DNA of 64,000 nt, taken from positions 1 to 64,000 of the forward strand of contig NZ_JASZYF010000010.1 of the NCBI RefSeq assembly GCF_030317115.1, read 5' to 3'. This document shows, one piece after another, positions 26,594 through 34,898 of this stretch (within the stretch, counting starts at the first letter, position 1; every line of letters begins with the position of its first letter). The notes beneath the pieces were generated by a model. It worked only from the letters and a program-made list of their open reading frames with translations. It ran no database searches and was not told the origin of the DNA. The position numbers and the translations under genes are program-made. Origin of the DNA: Variovorax gracilis (GTDB lineage: Bacteria; Pseudomonadota; Gammaproteobacteria; Burkholderiales; Burkholderiaceae_C).

Positions 26594-27748
26594 TCAGTCC
26601 AGGTTCTTGCGGGTGACGAAGCGCGCGACGCAAAGCAGCACCACCGCGTAGAGCATCAAGATCGCGCAGTTCCGGAATATCAGCGGCCACACATTGCCCG
26701 CGAGGAAGAGAGTGCGCACCAGCTCCATGAAGTAGGTCGCCGGTAACGCCTGCCCCACGATGCGGACGACGGTCGGCACATTGCGCAGGTCGAACAGAAA
26801 GCCCGACAGCATCAACGACGGCAGGAAGCTCGAGATCAGCGCCACCTGGCTTGCGAGGAACTGGTTGCGGGTGACGGAGGAAATGACCAGCCCCACTCCC
26901 ACCGCGACCAGCAGGTAGAGCATCGCGCTGACGACGATGACGGCAAGTGATCCGTACATCGGCACCTCGAACAGGAAGCGCGCGGCGACGAGGCACAGCA
27001 GCAGCCCGAGCATGCCGATGCCGAAGTAGGGAATGATCTTCGCCAGCAGGATCTCCACCGGCCGCACGGGCGTGACGAACAGCGCCTCCAGCGTGCCGCG
27101 CTCCCATTCGCGCGCCATCACGAGCGCGGTGAGAAAGGCGCCGACCAGCGTCATGATGAGCACGATGAGCCCTGGTACCAGGTACCAGGTGCTGGTATTG
27201 GCGCTGTTGAACCACAGCCGCTGCTCGATCGTGACTGCGCCGGTGCCCGGTGCGGTGCCGGCGCCCTGGTCGGCCATCCGCAAGGGGTTCTGTGCGAGGG
27301 CGCCGCTCGCGTAGCGCAGCACGATGCCGGCCTTGTTCGCATCCGCGCCGTGCACGATCACCTGGATGCTGGCATTGCCGGCTGCGAGCCGGCGCGAGAA
27401 GTCGCCCGGCACGCGCACGATGCCATCCACCTTGCGCTGGTGCATGAGCGCTTCGGCCTCGCGCATCGAGGTCAGCATCACCGGCGAGATGTAGGGCGTG
27501 AGCTGCAGGCCCGAGACGGCCTGCACGGCGGTAGGCGAGGTGTCTTCGAGCACCACGGCCATCGGCGCGTTCTTCACGTCGAGCGAGAGCCCGTAGCCGA
27601 AGATGAGGATCAGGATGATCGGCAGCAGGATGCCGATCGCCATGCTGCTCGGATCGCGCAGCAGTTGGCGCGTCTCCTTGCGCGTGAGCGCGAGCAGCCG
27701 TGGCCAGAAGCGGCTGTGCGTCGCGGGGGCCTGCGCGGGCGTGTTCAT
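26594..27748 (-). CDS. ABC-2 type permease (YbhS-like)
   Basis: A 384-residue ABC-2 permease with the same topology as its neighbour: the first helix is in ILLPIILILIFGYGL, then a periplasmic domain, then five helices. AREWERGTLEALFVTPVRPVEILLAK is the coupling loop. Its start overlaps the stop of the ATP-binding gene by four bases. The substrate of YbhGFSR-like exporters in enteric bacteria includes cationic drugs and Na+/Li+; transfer of this to the present system is inference. Confidence 0.92.
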   Translation of the reverse strand: MNTPAQAPATHSRFWPRLLALTRKETRQLLRDPSSMAIGILLPIILILIFGYGLSLDVKNAPMAVVLEDTSPTAVQAVSGLQLTPYISPVMLTSMREAEALMHQRKVDGIVRVPGDFSRRLAAGNASIQVIVHGADANKAGIVLRYASGALAQNPLRMADQGAGTAPGTGAVTIEQRLWFNSANTSTWYLVPGLIVLIMTLVGAFLTALVMAREWERGTLEALFVTPVRPVEILLAKIIPYFGIGMLGLLLCLVAARFLFEVPMYGSLAVIVVSAMLYLLVAVGVGLVISSVTRNQFLASQVALISSFLPSLMLSGFLFDLRNVPTVVRIVGQALPATYFMELVRTLFLAGNVWPLIFRNCAILMLYAVVLLCVARFVTRKNLD

Positions 27749-29535
27749 GCGGGCGCTCCGGCCGCAGGAGCGCTCGCGTTGCCGCGTGCCTGCGTGACGA
27801 TGTCGATGAAGGCCTCTTCCATGCTGAGGCGGCTGTCCGGTGCGCTGCCGGCCTGCACGCGCACCTGCTGCGGCGTGCCGATGGCAAGCAGCTTGCCGGC
27901 GTCCTGGATCACGATGCGGTCGCAGTATTCCGCCTCTTCCATGAAGTGCGTCGTGATGATCACCGTCACGCCCGCCGCGGCCAGCGCCGTGATGCGACGC
28001 CAGAACTCGCGGCGCGCCAGTGGGTCGGTACCGCTGGTGGGTTCGTCGAGGAAGAGGATCTCCGGCTCGTGCAGCAGGCCGGTCGCCATCGCCAGGCGCT
28101 GCTTGAAGCCGCCGGGCAACTGGCCGCTGGTGGCGTTCTCCTGGCCCACCAGGTCGAACTGCTGAAGCACCGTCTGCATGCGGTCGTGAAGCCGCTGCCC
28201 GCGGAGGCCGTAGGCGCCGCCGAAGAATTGCAGGTTCTCGGTGACGGAGAGGTTGCCGTAGAGCGCGAACTTCTGCGAGACGTAGCCGATCCGGGCGCGC
28301 GCCTGTGCGCGTGCGGTGCGCAGGTTGACGCCGGCCACCTGCAGGAAGCCGCTGCTGGCCGGCAGCAGTCCGCAGAGCATGCGGAAGGTGGTGGTCTTTC
28401 CTGCCCCGTTGGGGCCGAGCAGGCCGAAGATCTCGCCGCGCCGCACATCGAAGCTGGTGCTAGCGACGGCGGTGAAGTCGCCGAACTTGCGCACGAGGTC
28501 TTTCACCTGGATGACGACTTCGTCGGCGTCGGCGTCGTCGGCGGGCGGCGAGGTGTCGGATGGCGGTGTGGCCGCGGCCTTCGCGGAGGATTGCTTCGCG
28601 CGCAGCAGCACCATGAAGCCGTCTTCCAGGCGCGCCGGCACGGGCTCGGCCGGCGCACCGCCCAGCAGCGCGTCGACGGAAGCACCGTCCGCGTCCGGCC
28701 GTCGGATGAAGCGCACCTCGCCGCCTTGCGGCACCGCATCGATGATCGCCGCGGGTGCGTCGAGCAAGCGTGCCTGCAAGGTGCGCGGTGCCATGCCTTT
28801 GGGAGGTGTCGTGACGAAGCAGAGATCCCTCGCGTTGTCGCGGATCTCGGCGGGCGGACCTTGCGCGATCAGCTTGCCGCCGTGCAGCACGAAGACCTGC
28901 GCGCAACGCTCGGCCTCGTCCAGATAGGCGGTGCTGACGATGACCGACAGATGCTCTTCGTCGACGAGTTGCTGCACGATCTCCCACAGCTCGCGTCGCG
29001 AGAGCGGATCGACGCCGACCGTAGGCTCGTCGAGCAGCAGCAGCGCCGGCGAGCGCACCAGCGTGCAGGCCAGTCCCAGCTTCTGCTTCATGCCGCCCGA
29101 GAGCTTGCCGGCCGGACGCGATGTGAAGCGGCCCAGGTCGGTCATCTCCATCAGGCGTGCGTAACGCTCGCGCCGCTCGGCCTTGCCCACGCCGTGAAGG
29201 TCGGCGTAAAGGTCGAGGTTCTCCTGCACGCTCAGGTCTTCGTAGAGGCCGAAGCGCTGCGGCATGTAGCTGATGCGATCCTGCACCGCCTGCGGATCTT
29301 TCGCGACATCGATGCCCAGTACGGTCAGCGAACCCTCATCGGCGCGCATCAGGCCGGCGGCCAGCCGCAGCAGCGTGGTCTTGCCGGCGCCGTCGGGGCC
29401 GACCAGCGCGGTGAGCATTCCGGAAGGCACTTCGAGCGACACGTCGTCGAGTGCGCGAACCACGTCCACCGCACCCTTGACCTCGAAGCGCTTGTGCAGG
29501 CCGCGGCCCGCGAGCGCCGGCGCCGGCGTGTCCAT
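27745..29535 (-). CDS. double ABC ATP-binding protein (YbhF-like)
   Basis: A 596-residue protein with two complete nucleotide-binding domains. Domain 1 has Walker A GPDGAGKTTLL, signature LSGGMKQKLG and Walker B LLLLDEPTVGVDP. Domain 2 has Walker A GPNGAGKTTTF, signature LPGGFKQRLA and Walker B ILFLDEPTSGTDP. The signature of the second domain is degenerate (LPGGF instead of LSGGQ), as seen in YbhF. A linker of about 100 residues, rich in Ala, Asp and Pro, lies between. Its start shares one base with the stop of the HlyD gene (TGATG). Confidence 0.94.
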   Translation of the reverse strand: MDTPAPALAGRGLHKRFEVKGAVDVVRALDDVSLEVPSGMLTALVGPDGAGKTTLLRLAAGLMRADEGSLTVLGIDVAKDPQAVQDRISYMPQRFGLYEDLSVQENLDLYADLHGVGKAERRERYARLMEMTDLGRFTSRPAGKLSGGMKQKLGLACTLVRSPALLLLDEPTVGVDPLSRRELWEIVQQLVDEEHLSVIVSTAYLDEAERCAQVFVLHGGKLIAQGPPAEIRDNARDLCFVTTPPKGMAPRTLQARLLDAPAAIIDAVPQGGEVRFIRRPDADGASVDALLGGAPAEPVPARLEDGFMVLLRAKQSSAKAAATPPSDTSPPADDADADEVVIQVKDLVRKFGDFTAVASTSFDVRRGEIFGLLGPNGAGKTTTFRMLCGLLPASSGFLQVAGVNLRTARAQARARIGYVSQKFALYGNLSVTENLQFFGGAYGLRGQRLHDRMQTVLQQFDLVGQENATSGQLPGGFKQRLAMATGLLHEPEILFLDEPTSGTDPLARREFWRRITALAAAGVTVIITTHFMEEAEYCDRIVIQDAGKLLAIGTPQQVRVQAGSAPDSRLSMEEAFIDIVTQARGNASAPAAGAPA

Positions 29536-30560
29536 CAGGGCTTGCTCCCCGCCGTTGCGGTGTTGCCGTCGAGCGCGAGACGCACCGTCGCGGGCATGCC
29601 GAGGCGCAGACGGTCTTCGGGGTCGTCGGCCAGCACGCGGATCTCGTAGACCAGGCTGCTGCGCAGCTCCTCGGTCTGCACGGTCTTGGGCGTGAATTCG
29701 GCGACCGAGGAGATGTAGCCGACCTTGCCTTGCAAGGGCTGCCCCGGATGGCTGTCGGTGCTCAGCGTGGCGGCCATGCCGGGCTTGACGCGGCCGAGGT
29801 CGGCTTCAGTCACATAGGCGCGCACCCATTTGGGATCGGTGATCGCCAGCGTGAACACCGGCCGCTGCGGCGATGCCATGTCGCCCGGTTCCATCAGCCG
29901 CGCGCGCACCACCGCATCGATGGGCGCCTTGAGCTGCGCTTCCTGCAACTGGTGCCTGAGCACGGCGAGCGCCGCGACCGCGACGTCGAGTTGCGCCTGC
30001 GCCTGCGCGATGTCTTCCTTGCGCGGCCCGGTCACGACGAGCTGCTGTGCCTTGCGCACGTTCTCGAGCTGCGCCTGCGCCACCTTCTGGCGGGCCTGGG
30101 CGGCGTCGATGTCCTGCTGGCTGACCGCGCGGCCGACGGTGGTCTGGCGAATGGATTGCAGGCGCTCCAGTTGCTGGCGGGCCAGTTCGGCATCCGCGGC
30201 AGCGGCGGCGACTTGTGCCCGCGACTGGGCGACTTCCTCCGGGCGGCTGCCGCTCTTCAGGCGTTGCAGCGCCTGCGTCTGCACGGCGATCTGTGCCTCG
30301 GCCTGCGCGGCCTGCAGTTGCAGCGTGCGGGTGTCGAGCTCGCCGAGCACCTGGCCAGCCTTCACGCGGTCGCCTTCCTGCACGTGGAGCTTGCCGATGC
30401 GCTCGCTGCCGTTGAAGGCCAGGGATACCTGCCGCAGGTCGACGTTGCCGTAGAGCACGAGGCTGTGTGCGTCGGCGGGTTGCCGGTTGAAGTACCAGGC
30501 CGCGAAGGCGGCCCCTGCCAGGAGAACGATGGCGCCCAGGATGATCGGCTTCTTGTTCAT
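29535..30560 (-). CDS. HlyD-type membrane fusion protein (YbhG-like)
   Basis: A 341-residue periplasmic adaptor anchored by an N-terminal helix (IILGAIVLLAGAAFAAWYF). A lipoyl half (GNVDLRQVSLAF), then a long coiled coil rich in Gln/Ala (about residues 75-210), the second lipoyl half and a beta-barrel (PGDMASPQRPVFTL) follow. This is the order of YbhG. It links the inner membrane ABC complex to the NodT-like channel. It is the first gene of the exporter unit, divergent from a TetR gene with an 18-bp palindrome in between. Confidence 0.93.
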   Translation of the reverse strand: MNKKPIILGAIVLLAGAAFAAWYFNRQPADAHSLVLYGNVDLRQVSLAFNGSERIGKLHVQEGDRVKAGQVLGELDTRTLQLQAAQAEAQIAVQTQALQRLKSGSRPEEVAQSRAQVAAAAADAELARQQLERLQSIRQTTVGRAVSQQDIDAAQARQKVAQAQLENVRKAQQLVVTGPRKEDIAQAQAQLDVAVAALAVLRHQLQEAQLKAPIDAVVRARLMEPGDMASPQRPVFTLAITDPKWVRAYVTEADLGRVKPGMAATLSTDSHPGQPLQGKVGYISSVAEFTPKTVQTEELRSSLVYEIRVLADDPEDRLRLGMPATVRLALDGNTATAGSKP

Positions 30561-30620
30561 GGTCTCTTGCGCGCCGGGGATGACGCTGCGTTGTCGATGA
30601 AGTAGACTGATGATATCGAA

Positions 30621-30638
30621 TTTGAATTTAAATTCAAA
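30621..30638. promoter_or_regulatory. perfect 18-bp palindrome, putative TetR operator
   Basis: TTTGAATTTAAATTCAAA is a perfect palindrome in the 105-bp divergent region between the HlyD-type gene and the TetR-type gene. It lies 28 bp before the TetR start. AT-rich symmetric sites of this length are typical of TetR-family operators. Its composition stands out from the GC-rich surroundings. Confidence 0.78.
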
Positions 30639-30665
30639 CTGCTACTTTGTTTCCAGGGTTTACAG

Positions 30666-31424
30666 ATGCCAGCGACCGCGAAGAAGACATCCGCCGTTCC
30701 CGCCAAGCGCGCGTCACGCCCCGACGGCGACGCCACGCGGCTGACGTTGGTCGAGACGGCGGGGCAGGTCTTCGCCGAACGCGGCTATGCCGAAGCCACC
30801 AGCAAGGAAATCTGCGAACGCGCCGGCATGCCCCTGGCGTCGGTCAACTACCACTTCGGCAGCCGCGACGGCCTGTACGAGGCCGTGCTCATCGCCGCGC
30901 ATCAGCAGGTGGTGGGACTCGAGGACCTCATGGCATTGGCGGAAGGTATCGACGACCCGGTGCTGAGACTGCGCACGGTGCTGACGCAGCTCGTCAGGCT
31001 GGCGACGCGCGCGGGTGCGCCTTGGGGATTCCGCGTCGTGCTGCGCGAAGTGATGACGCCCTCTGCCGCGATGCCCGCATTGATCGAGAAGGCGATCCGG
31101 CCCAAGGCGCAGTTCATGCTTGGCCTCGTCAGCGGCGCAATGGGGCTGCCGCCGGAGCATCCGACCGTTCAGCGCGGGCTGGTTTTTGCGCTGTTGCCGT
31201 GTCTGGCGATCATGATCGTCCCGAAGGATGTGCCGGCCAAGCTGCTGCCGGCCATTGCACGCGACAGCGACGGGTTGGCAGATGAACTCATGAGCTACGT
31301 GATGGCGGGACTGGACGCGATAGCGCGGGCGCAGCGGCCCGAGCGGAAGGAAGTGAAGACGGGGAAGAAACAGGCGCGCCCGGAGCCTCCGCCTGCGCCA
31401 GCAGCCAGGCACGAAAAAGCGTGA
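30666..31424 (+). CDS. TetR-family regulator (CecR/YbiH-like)
   Basis: A 252-residue TetR-type regulator. The helix-turn-helix lies at about residues 25-70 (LVETAGQVFAERGYAEATSKEICERAGMPLASVNYHFGSR in substance). The ligand domain resembles that of CecR (DUF1956), which represses ybhGFSR in E. coli, and the gene neighbourhood is the same. Control of the exporter is therefore a good inference. The last 35 residues form a Lys/Pro/Ala-rich tail, encoded in a 137-bp antisense overlap with the end of gcdR. The N-terminus also has a basic, Ala/Pro-rich extension of about 20 residues. Confidence 0.9.
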   Translation: MPATAKKTSAVPAKRASRPDGDATRLTLVETAGQVFAERGYAEATSKEICERAGMPLASVNYHFGSRDGLYEAVLIAAHQQVVGLEDLMALAEGIDDPVLRLRTVLTQLVRLATRAGAPWGFRVVLREVMTPSAAMPALIEKAIRPKAQFMLGLVSGAMGLPPEHPTVQRGLVFALLPCLAIMIVPKDVPAKLLPAIARDSDGLADELMSYVMAGLDAIARAQRPERKEVKTGKKQARPEPPPAPAARHEKA

Positions 31425-32280
31425 GGGCGGGACGCTCGTCCTGGGTCGCGGGCGTCACGAGGAAATAGCTTCGTTCGCCGCGCAATGGCCGGTCGCAGGC
31501 TATGACGAGTTCACCCCGCGCCAGCTCCGCCTCGATCAACATGCTGGGCATCAATGCCACGCCGAGGCCGTGCGCCGCAGCGATCGCCAGCATCGAAAAC
31601 AGTTCGTAGCGCGGGCCGCTGTGCGCGCGTGCCGAATCCACGCGCTGCGCGTCGAACCACTGGCGCCATCCATCGGGTCGCGTGCTCTGCTGCAGCAGCG
31701 GCATGCGCGCCACCGCGGCCGGCGACAGCGGCTTGCGGCCGGCGAGCAGGGCGGGGCTGCAAACGGGCACCACGTCTTCATTGAGCAGCACTGTCGATTG
31801 CGTGCCGGCCCAGTTGGCCGTCTGCGCGGCGGTGCCGGCATAGAGCGCGGCGTCGAAGGTCGTGTCGTTGAACAGGAAGGGCCGCGTCCGGGTCTCGATG
31901 TGCACCGTGATGTCCGGGTGCTTCGCCGCGAAGTCCGGCAGCCGCGGGATCAGCCATCGCGTCGCGAAGGTCGGCACCGCCGCAAGCTGGAGCGAGCCGC
32001 CCTGGCCCTGCCGCGCCATTGCGTCGAGCGTGTCGCGCTCCATGGTGTCGAGTTGCCGTGCGATCTGTCGCGCGTAGTCGGCGCCGGCGGGTGTCAGCGC
32101 CACGCCGTGCCGGGTGCGGCGGAAGAGCGCCATGCCCAGGAAGTCTTCCAGCGCGGTGATCTGGCGCGACACGGCGCTCTGCGTCAGCGCCAGCTCCTGC
32201 GCCGCGCGCGTGTAGCTCTCGTGGCGGGCTGCAGCCTCGAAACAGATGAGGGCCTGGGTGGATGGGATCTTGCGCCGCAT
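31288..32280 (-). CDS. gcdR: GcvA-like LysR regulator, likely GcdR
   Basis: A 330-residue LysR-type regulator of the GcvA branch (STQALICFEAAARHESYTRAAQELALTQSAVSRQITALE at the N-terminus). It is divergent from gcdH, the arrangement of gcdR-gcdH in Pseudomonas and Burkholderia, where GcdR activates glutarate/glutaryl-CoA catabolism. The start is placed at the ATG at 32280. The C-terminal 30 residues (APGAPVSSPSS... rich in Ser, Pro and Ala) extend beyond the normal end and are encoded opposite the TetR gene. I did not find a convincing T-N11-A box in the 175-bp divergent gap. Confidence 0.85.
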   Translation of the reverse strand: MRRKIPSTQALICFEAAARHESYTRAAQELALTQSAVSRQITALEDFLGMALFRRTRHGVALTPAGADYARQIARQLDTMERDTLDAMARQGQGGSLQLAAVPTFATRWLIPRLPDFAAKHPDITVHIETRTRPFLFNDTTFDAALYAGTAAQTANWAGTQSTVLLNEDVVPVCSPALLAGRKPLSPAAVARMPLLQQSTRPDGWRQWFDAQRVDSARAHSGPRYELFSMLAIAAAHGLGVALMPSMLIEAELARGELVIACDRPLRGERSYFLVTPATQDERPALTLFRAWLLAQAEAPGAPVSSPSSLPSARAAAPALSRPVPPSRSS

Positions 32281-32455
32281 GGTATGCAAAGCCTACATAG
32301 TTGAGCGTTGGAGTTCGTCTATGGAACGCCAGTCCCGGATTGTGCTTTGACGTGAGTAAAACGCATAACTGGGTGTCGAATCATCGTTTGCGCTCCTCAC
32401 CCCGCGCGCTTACGATCACGGCCAACCTCAGCACTTCCACCCTCGGAGACTTCAC

Positions 32456-33655
32456 ATGGCCAAGCACGCCGCATTTCATTGGGACGACCCCCTTCTCCTC
32501 GACCAGCAGCTCACCGACGACGAGCGCATGGTGCGCGATGCCGCCAACGCCTACTGCCAGGAGCGTCTCGCACCCCGCGTGCTCGAAGGCTTCCGCAACG
32601 GCGAGACCGATCCGGCCATCTTCCGCGAGATGGGCGCCCTTGGCTTGCTCGGCCCGACCATTCCCGAGCAATACGGCGGCCCCGGCCTCAACTACGTCTG
32701 CTACGGCCTGATCGCCCGCGAAGTCGAACGCGTCGACTCCGGCTATCGCTCCATGGCCAGCGTGCAAAGCTCGCTCGTGATGGTGCCGATCTACGAGTTC
32801 GGCTCCGAAGCGCAGAAGCAGAAGTTCCTGCCCAAGCTCGCCACCGGCGAGTGGATCGGGTGCTTCGGCCTCACTGAGCCCGACCATGGGTCCGACCCCG
32901 GCAGCATGGTCACGCGCGCCAAGAAGGTGCCCGGCGGCTACTCGCTCACCGGCGCCAAGATGTGGATCAGCAACAGCCCGATCGCGGACGTGTTCGTCGT
33001 CTGGGCCAAGGAAGTCAGCGAGAGCGGCGCCGTCGGCCCGATCCGCGGCTTCGTGCTCGAGAAGGGCGCCAAGGGCCTGAGCGCTCCGGCCATCCACGGC
33101 AAGGTCGGCCTGCGCGCCTCGATCACCGGCGAGATCGTGATGGACAACGTGTTCTGCCCCGAGGAAAACGCATTCCCCGAAGTGCAGGGCCTCAAGGGTC
33201 CGTTCACCTGCCTCAACAGCGCCCGCTACGGCATCTCGTGGGGCGCACTCGGCGCCGCCGAGGACTGCTGGCACCGTGCGCGCCAGTACACGCTGGACCG
33301 CAAGCAGTTCGGCCGTCCGCTCGCCGCCAACCAGTTGATCCAGAAGAAGCTGGCCGACATGCAGACAGAGATCACGCTGGGCTTGCAAGGCTGCCTGCGC
33401 CTCGGCCGGATGAAGGACGAAGGCACGGCCTCGGTCGAAGTGACCTCGCTGCTCAAGCGCAATTCCTGCGGCAAGGCGCTGGACATCGCGCGCCTGGCCC
33501 GCGACATGATGGGCGGCAACGGCATCAGCGACGAGTTCGGCGTGGCGCGCCACCTGGTCAACCTCGAGGTCGTGAATACCTACGAAGGCACGCACGACAT
33601 TCACGCCCTCATCCTTGGCCGCGCGCAGACCGGCATCGCCGCGTTTGCCAACTGA
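32456..33655 (+). CDS. gcdH: glutaryl-CoA dehydrogenase
   Basis: A 399-residue acyl-CoA dehydrogenase. Diagnostic for glutaryl-CoA dehydrogenase are [45 protein letters not shown] and [16 protein letters not shown] with the catalytic Glu. It oxidises and decarboxylates glutaryl-CoA to crotonyl-CoA with FAD and electron transfer flavoprotein. This is the lower step of lysine, tryptophan and glutarate catabolism. The CoA transferase gene follows after one base. The divergent LysR gene is the likely activator. Confidence 0.95.
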   Translation: MAKHAAFHWDDPLLLDQQLTDDERMVRDAANAYCQERLAPRVLEGFRNGETDPAIFREMGALGLLGPTIPEQYGGPGLNYVCYGLIAREVERVDSGYRSMASVQSSLVMVPIYEFGSEAQKQKFLPKLATGEWIGCFGLTEPDHGSDPGSMVTRAKKVPGGYSLTGAKMWISNSPIADVFVVWAKEVSESGAVGPIRGFVLEKGAKGLSAPAIHGKVGLRASITGEIVMDNVFCPEENAFPEVQGLKGPFTCLNSARYGISWGALGAAEDCWHRARQYTLDRKQFGRPLAANQLIQKKLADMQTEITLGLQGCLRLGRMKDEGTASVEVTSLLKRNSCGKALDIARLARDMMGGNGISDEFGVARHLVNLEVVNTYEGTHDIHALILGRAQTGIAAFAN

Positions 33656-33656
33656 C

Positions 33657-34898
33657 ATGGCGGCGCCGAAGGAAGGCGCCCTCGCGGGCCTCAAGGTTCT
33701 GGACCTCTCCCGCGTCCTCGCCGGCCCGTGGTGCACGCAGATCCTGGCCGACCTGGGTGCGGACGTCGTCAAGATCGAGCGCCCCGGCGTCGGCGACGAC
33801 ACGCGCACCTGGGGCCCGCCTTTCCTGAAGGACGCCGAAGGCAGGGACACCAACCAGGCAACCTACTTCACCGCCTGCAATCGCAACAAGCGTTCGGTCA
33901 CCATCGACATGGCCTCGGCCGAAGGGCAGGCACTGCTGAAGCAGATGGCCGCGCAGAGCGACATCCTGGTCGAGAACTTCAAGACCGGCGGGCTCAGGCA
34001 ATACGGGCTCGACCACGAATCCCTGCGCGCGGCCAACCCGCGCCTCATCTATTGCAGCGTGACGGGCTTCGGCCACGACGGCCCGCATGCCTCGCGTGCC
34101 GGATACGACCTGATGATCCAGGCCACCAGCGGGATGATGAGCATCACCGGCCGTCCCGACGACGCGCCCGGCGGTGGACCGTTGCGCGTGGGCGTGGCGC
34201 TGACCGACCTGTTCACCGGCGTCTACGCGAGCACCGCGATCCTTGCCGCGCTCGAAGTGCGGCACCGCACCGGCGAGGGCCAGCACATCGACATGGCGCT
34301 GCTCGACGTCGGCATGGCGATCCTCGCCAACCAGGCGAGCGCCTTCCTCAATACCGGGGTGGCGCCGCAGCGCCAGGGCAACAGCCACCCGAGCCTCGCG
34401 CCCTACCAGGACTTCCGCACGAAGGACGGCGCGATGCTGCTCGCCATCGGCAACAACGGCCAGTTCGCCCGCTTCTGCGAAGCAGCCGGGCACGCCGAAT
34501 GGGCCAGCGATCCGCGCTTTGCCACGAACACGCTGCGCGTGAAACATCGCGAAGTGCTGATCCCGCAGATGGAAGTCGTGACGCGCACCCGCACCACCGC
34601 GGAATGGATTGCGCTGCTCGAAGACAAGGCCGTGCCCTGCGGCCCGATCAACGACATCGCGCAGGCTTTCGATGACGACCAGGTCAAGGCGCGCGGCCTC
34701 GCCGTGAGCCTGCCTCGCGATGCGGGCGACGGCATCGACCAGATCGTCGGCGTCGCAAGCCCGCTGCGCCTGCAGGCCACGCCACCGGTGCTGCGCCACG
34801 CGCCGCCCGCACTGGGGCAGCACACCGACGAGGTGCTGGCCGAACTGGGCATTGACGAGAAGCGGCGGGCATCGCTGCGTGAGGCGGGCGTGGTGTGA
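33657..34898 (+). CDS. CaiB/BaiF family CoA transferase (glutarate-type)
   Basis: A 413-residue class III CoA transferase. LAGLKVLDLSRVLAGPWCTQ, DLGADVVKIERPG and YDLMIQATSGMMSITG (with the catalytic Asp) are typical. Next to gcdH it most likely transfers CoA from succinyl-CoA to glutarate, like the gene next to gcdH in other Proteobacteria and human SUGCT. The start lies one base after the gcdH stop. The stop overlaps a GTG that starts the trehalase gene (GTGTGA). Confidence 0.9.
   Translation: MAAPKEGALAGLKVLDLSRVLAGPWCTQILADLGADVVKIERPGVGDDTRTWGPPFLKDAEGRDTNQATYFTACNRNKRSVTIDMASAEGQALLKQMAAQSDILVENFKTGGLRQYGLDHESLRAANPRLIYCSVTGFGHDGPHASRAGYDLMIQATSGMMSITGRPDDAPGGGPLRVGVALTDLFTGVYASTAILAALEVRHRTGEGQHIDMALLDVGMAILANQASAFLNTGVAPQRQGNSHPSLAPYQDFRTKDGAMLLAIGNNGQFARFCEAAGHAEWASDPRFATNTLRVKHREVLIPQMEVVTRTRTTAEWIALLEDKAVPCGPINDIAQAFDDDQVKARGLAVSLPRDAGDGIDQIVGVASPLRLQATPPVLRHAPPALGQHTDEVLAELGIDEKRRASLREAGVV

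Noticed and set aside
27700-29649. Long plus-strand frame opposite the double ABC gene
   Set aside because: Antisense shadow of a gene with both Walker motifs intact; no ribosome site.
32281-32455. LysR box between gcdR and gcdH
   Set aside because: CATAG and CTATG arms are 18 bp apart and no convincing T-N11-A palindrome was found, so I did not annotate a site.
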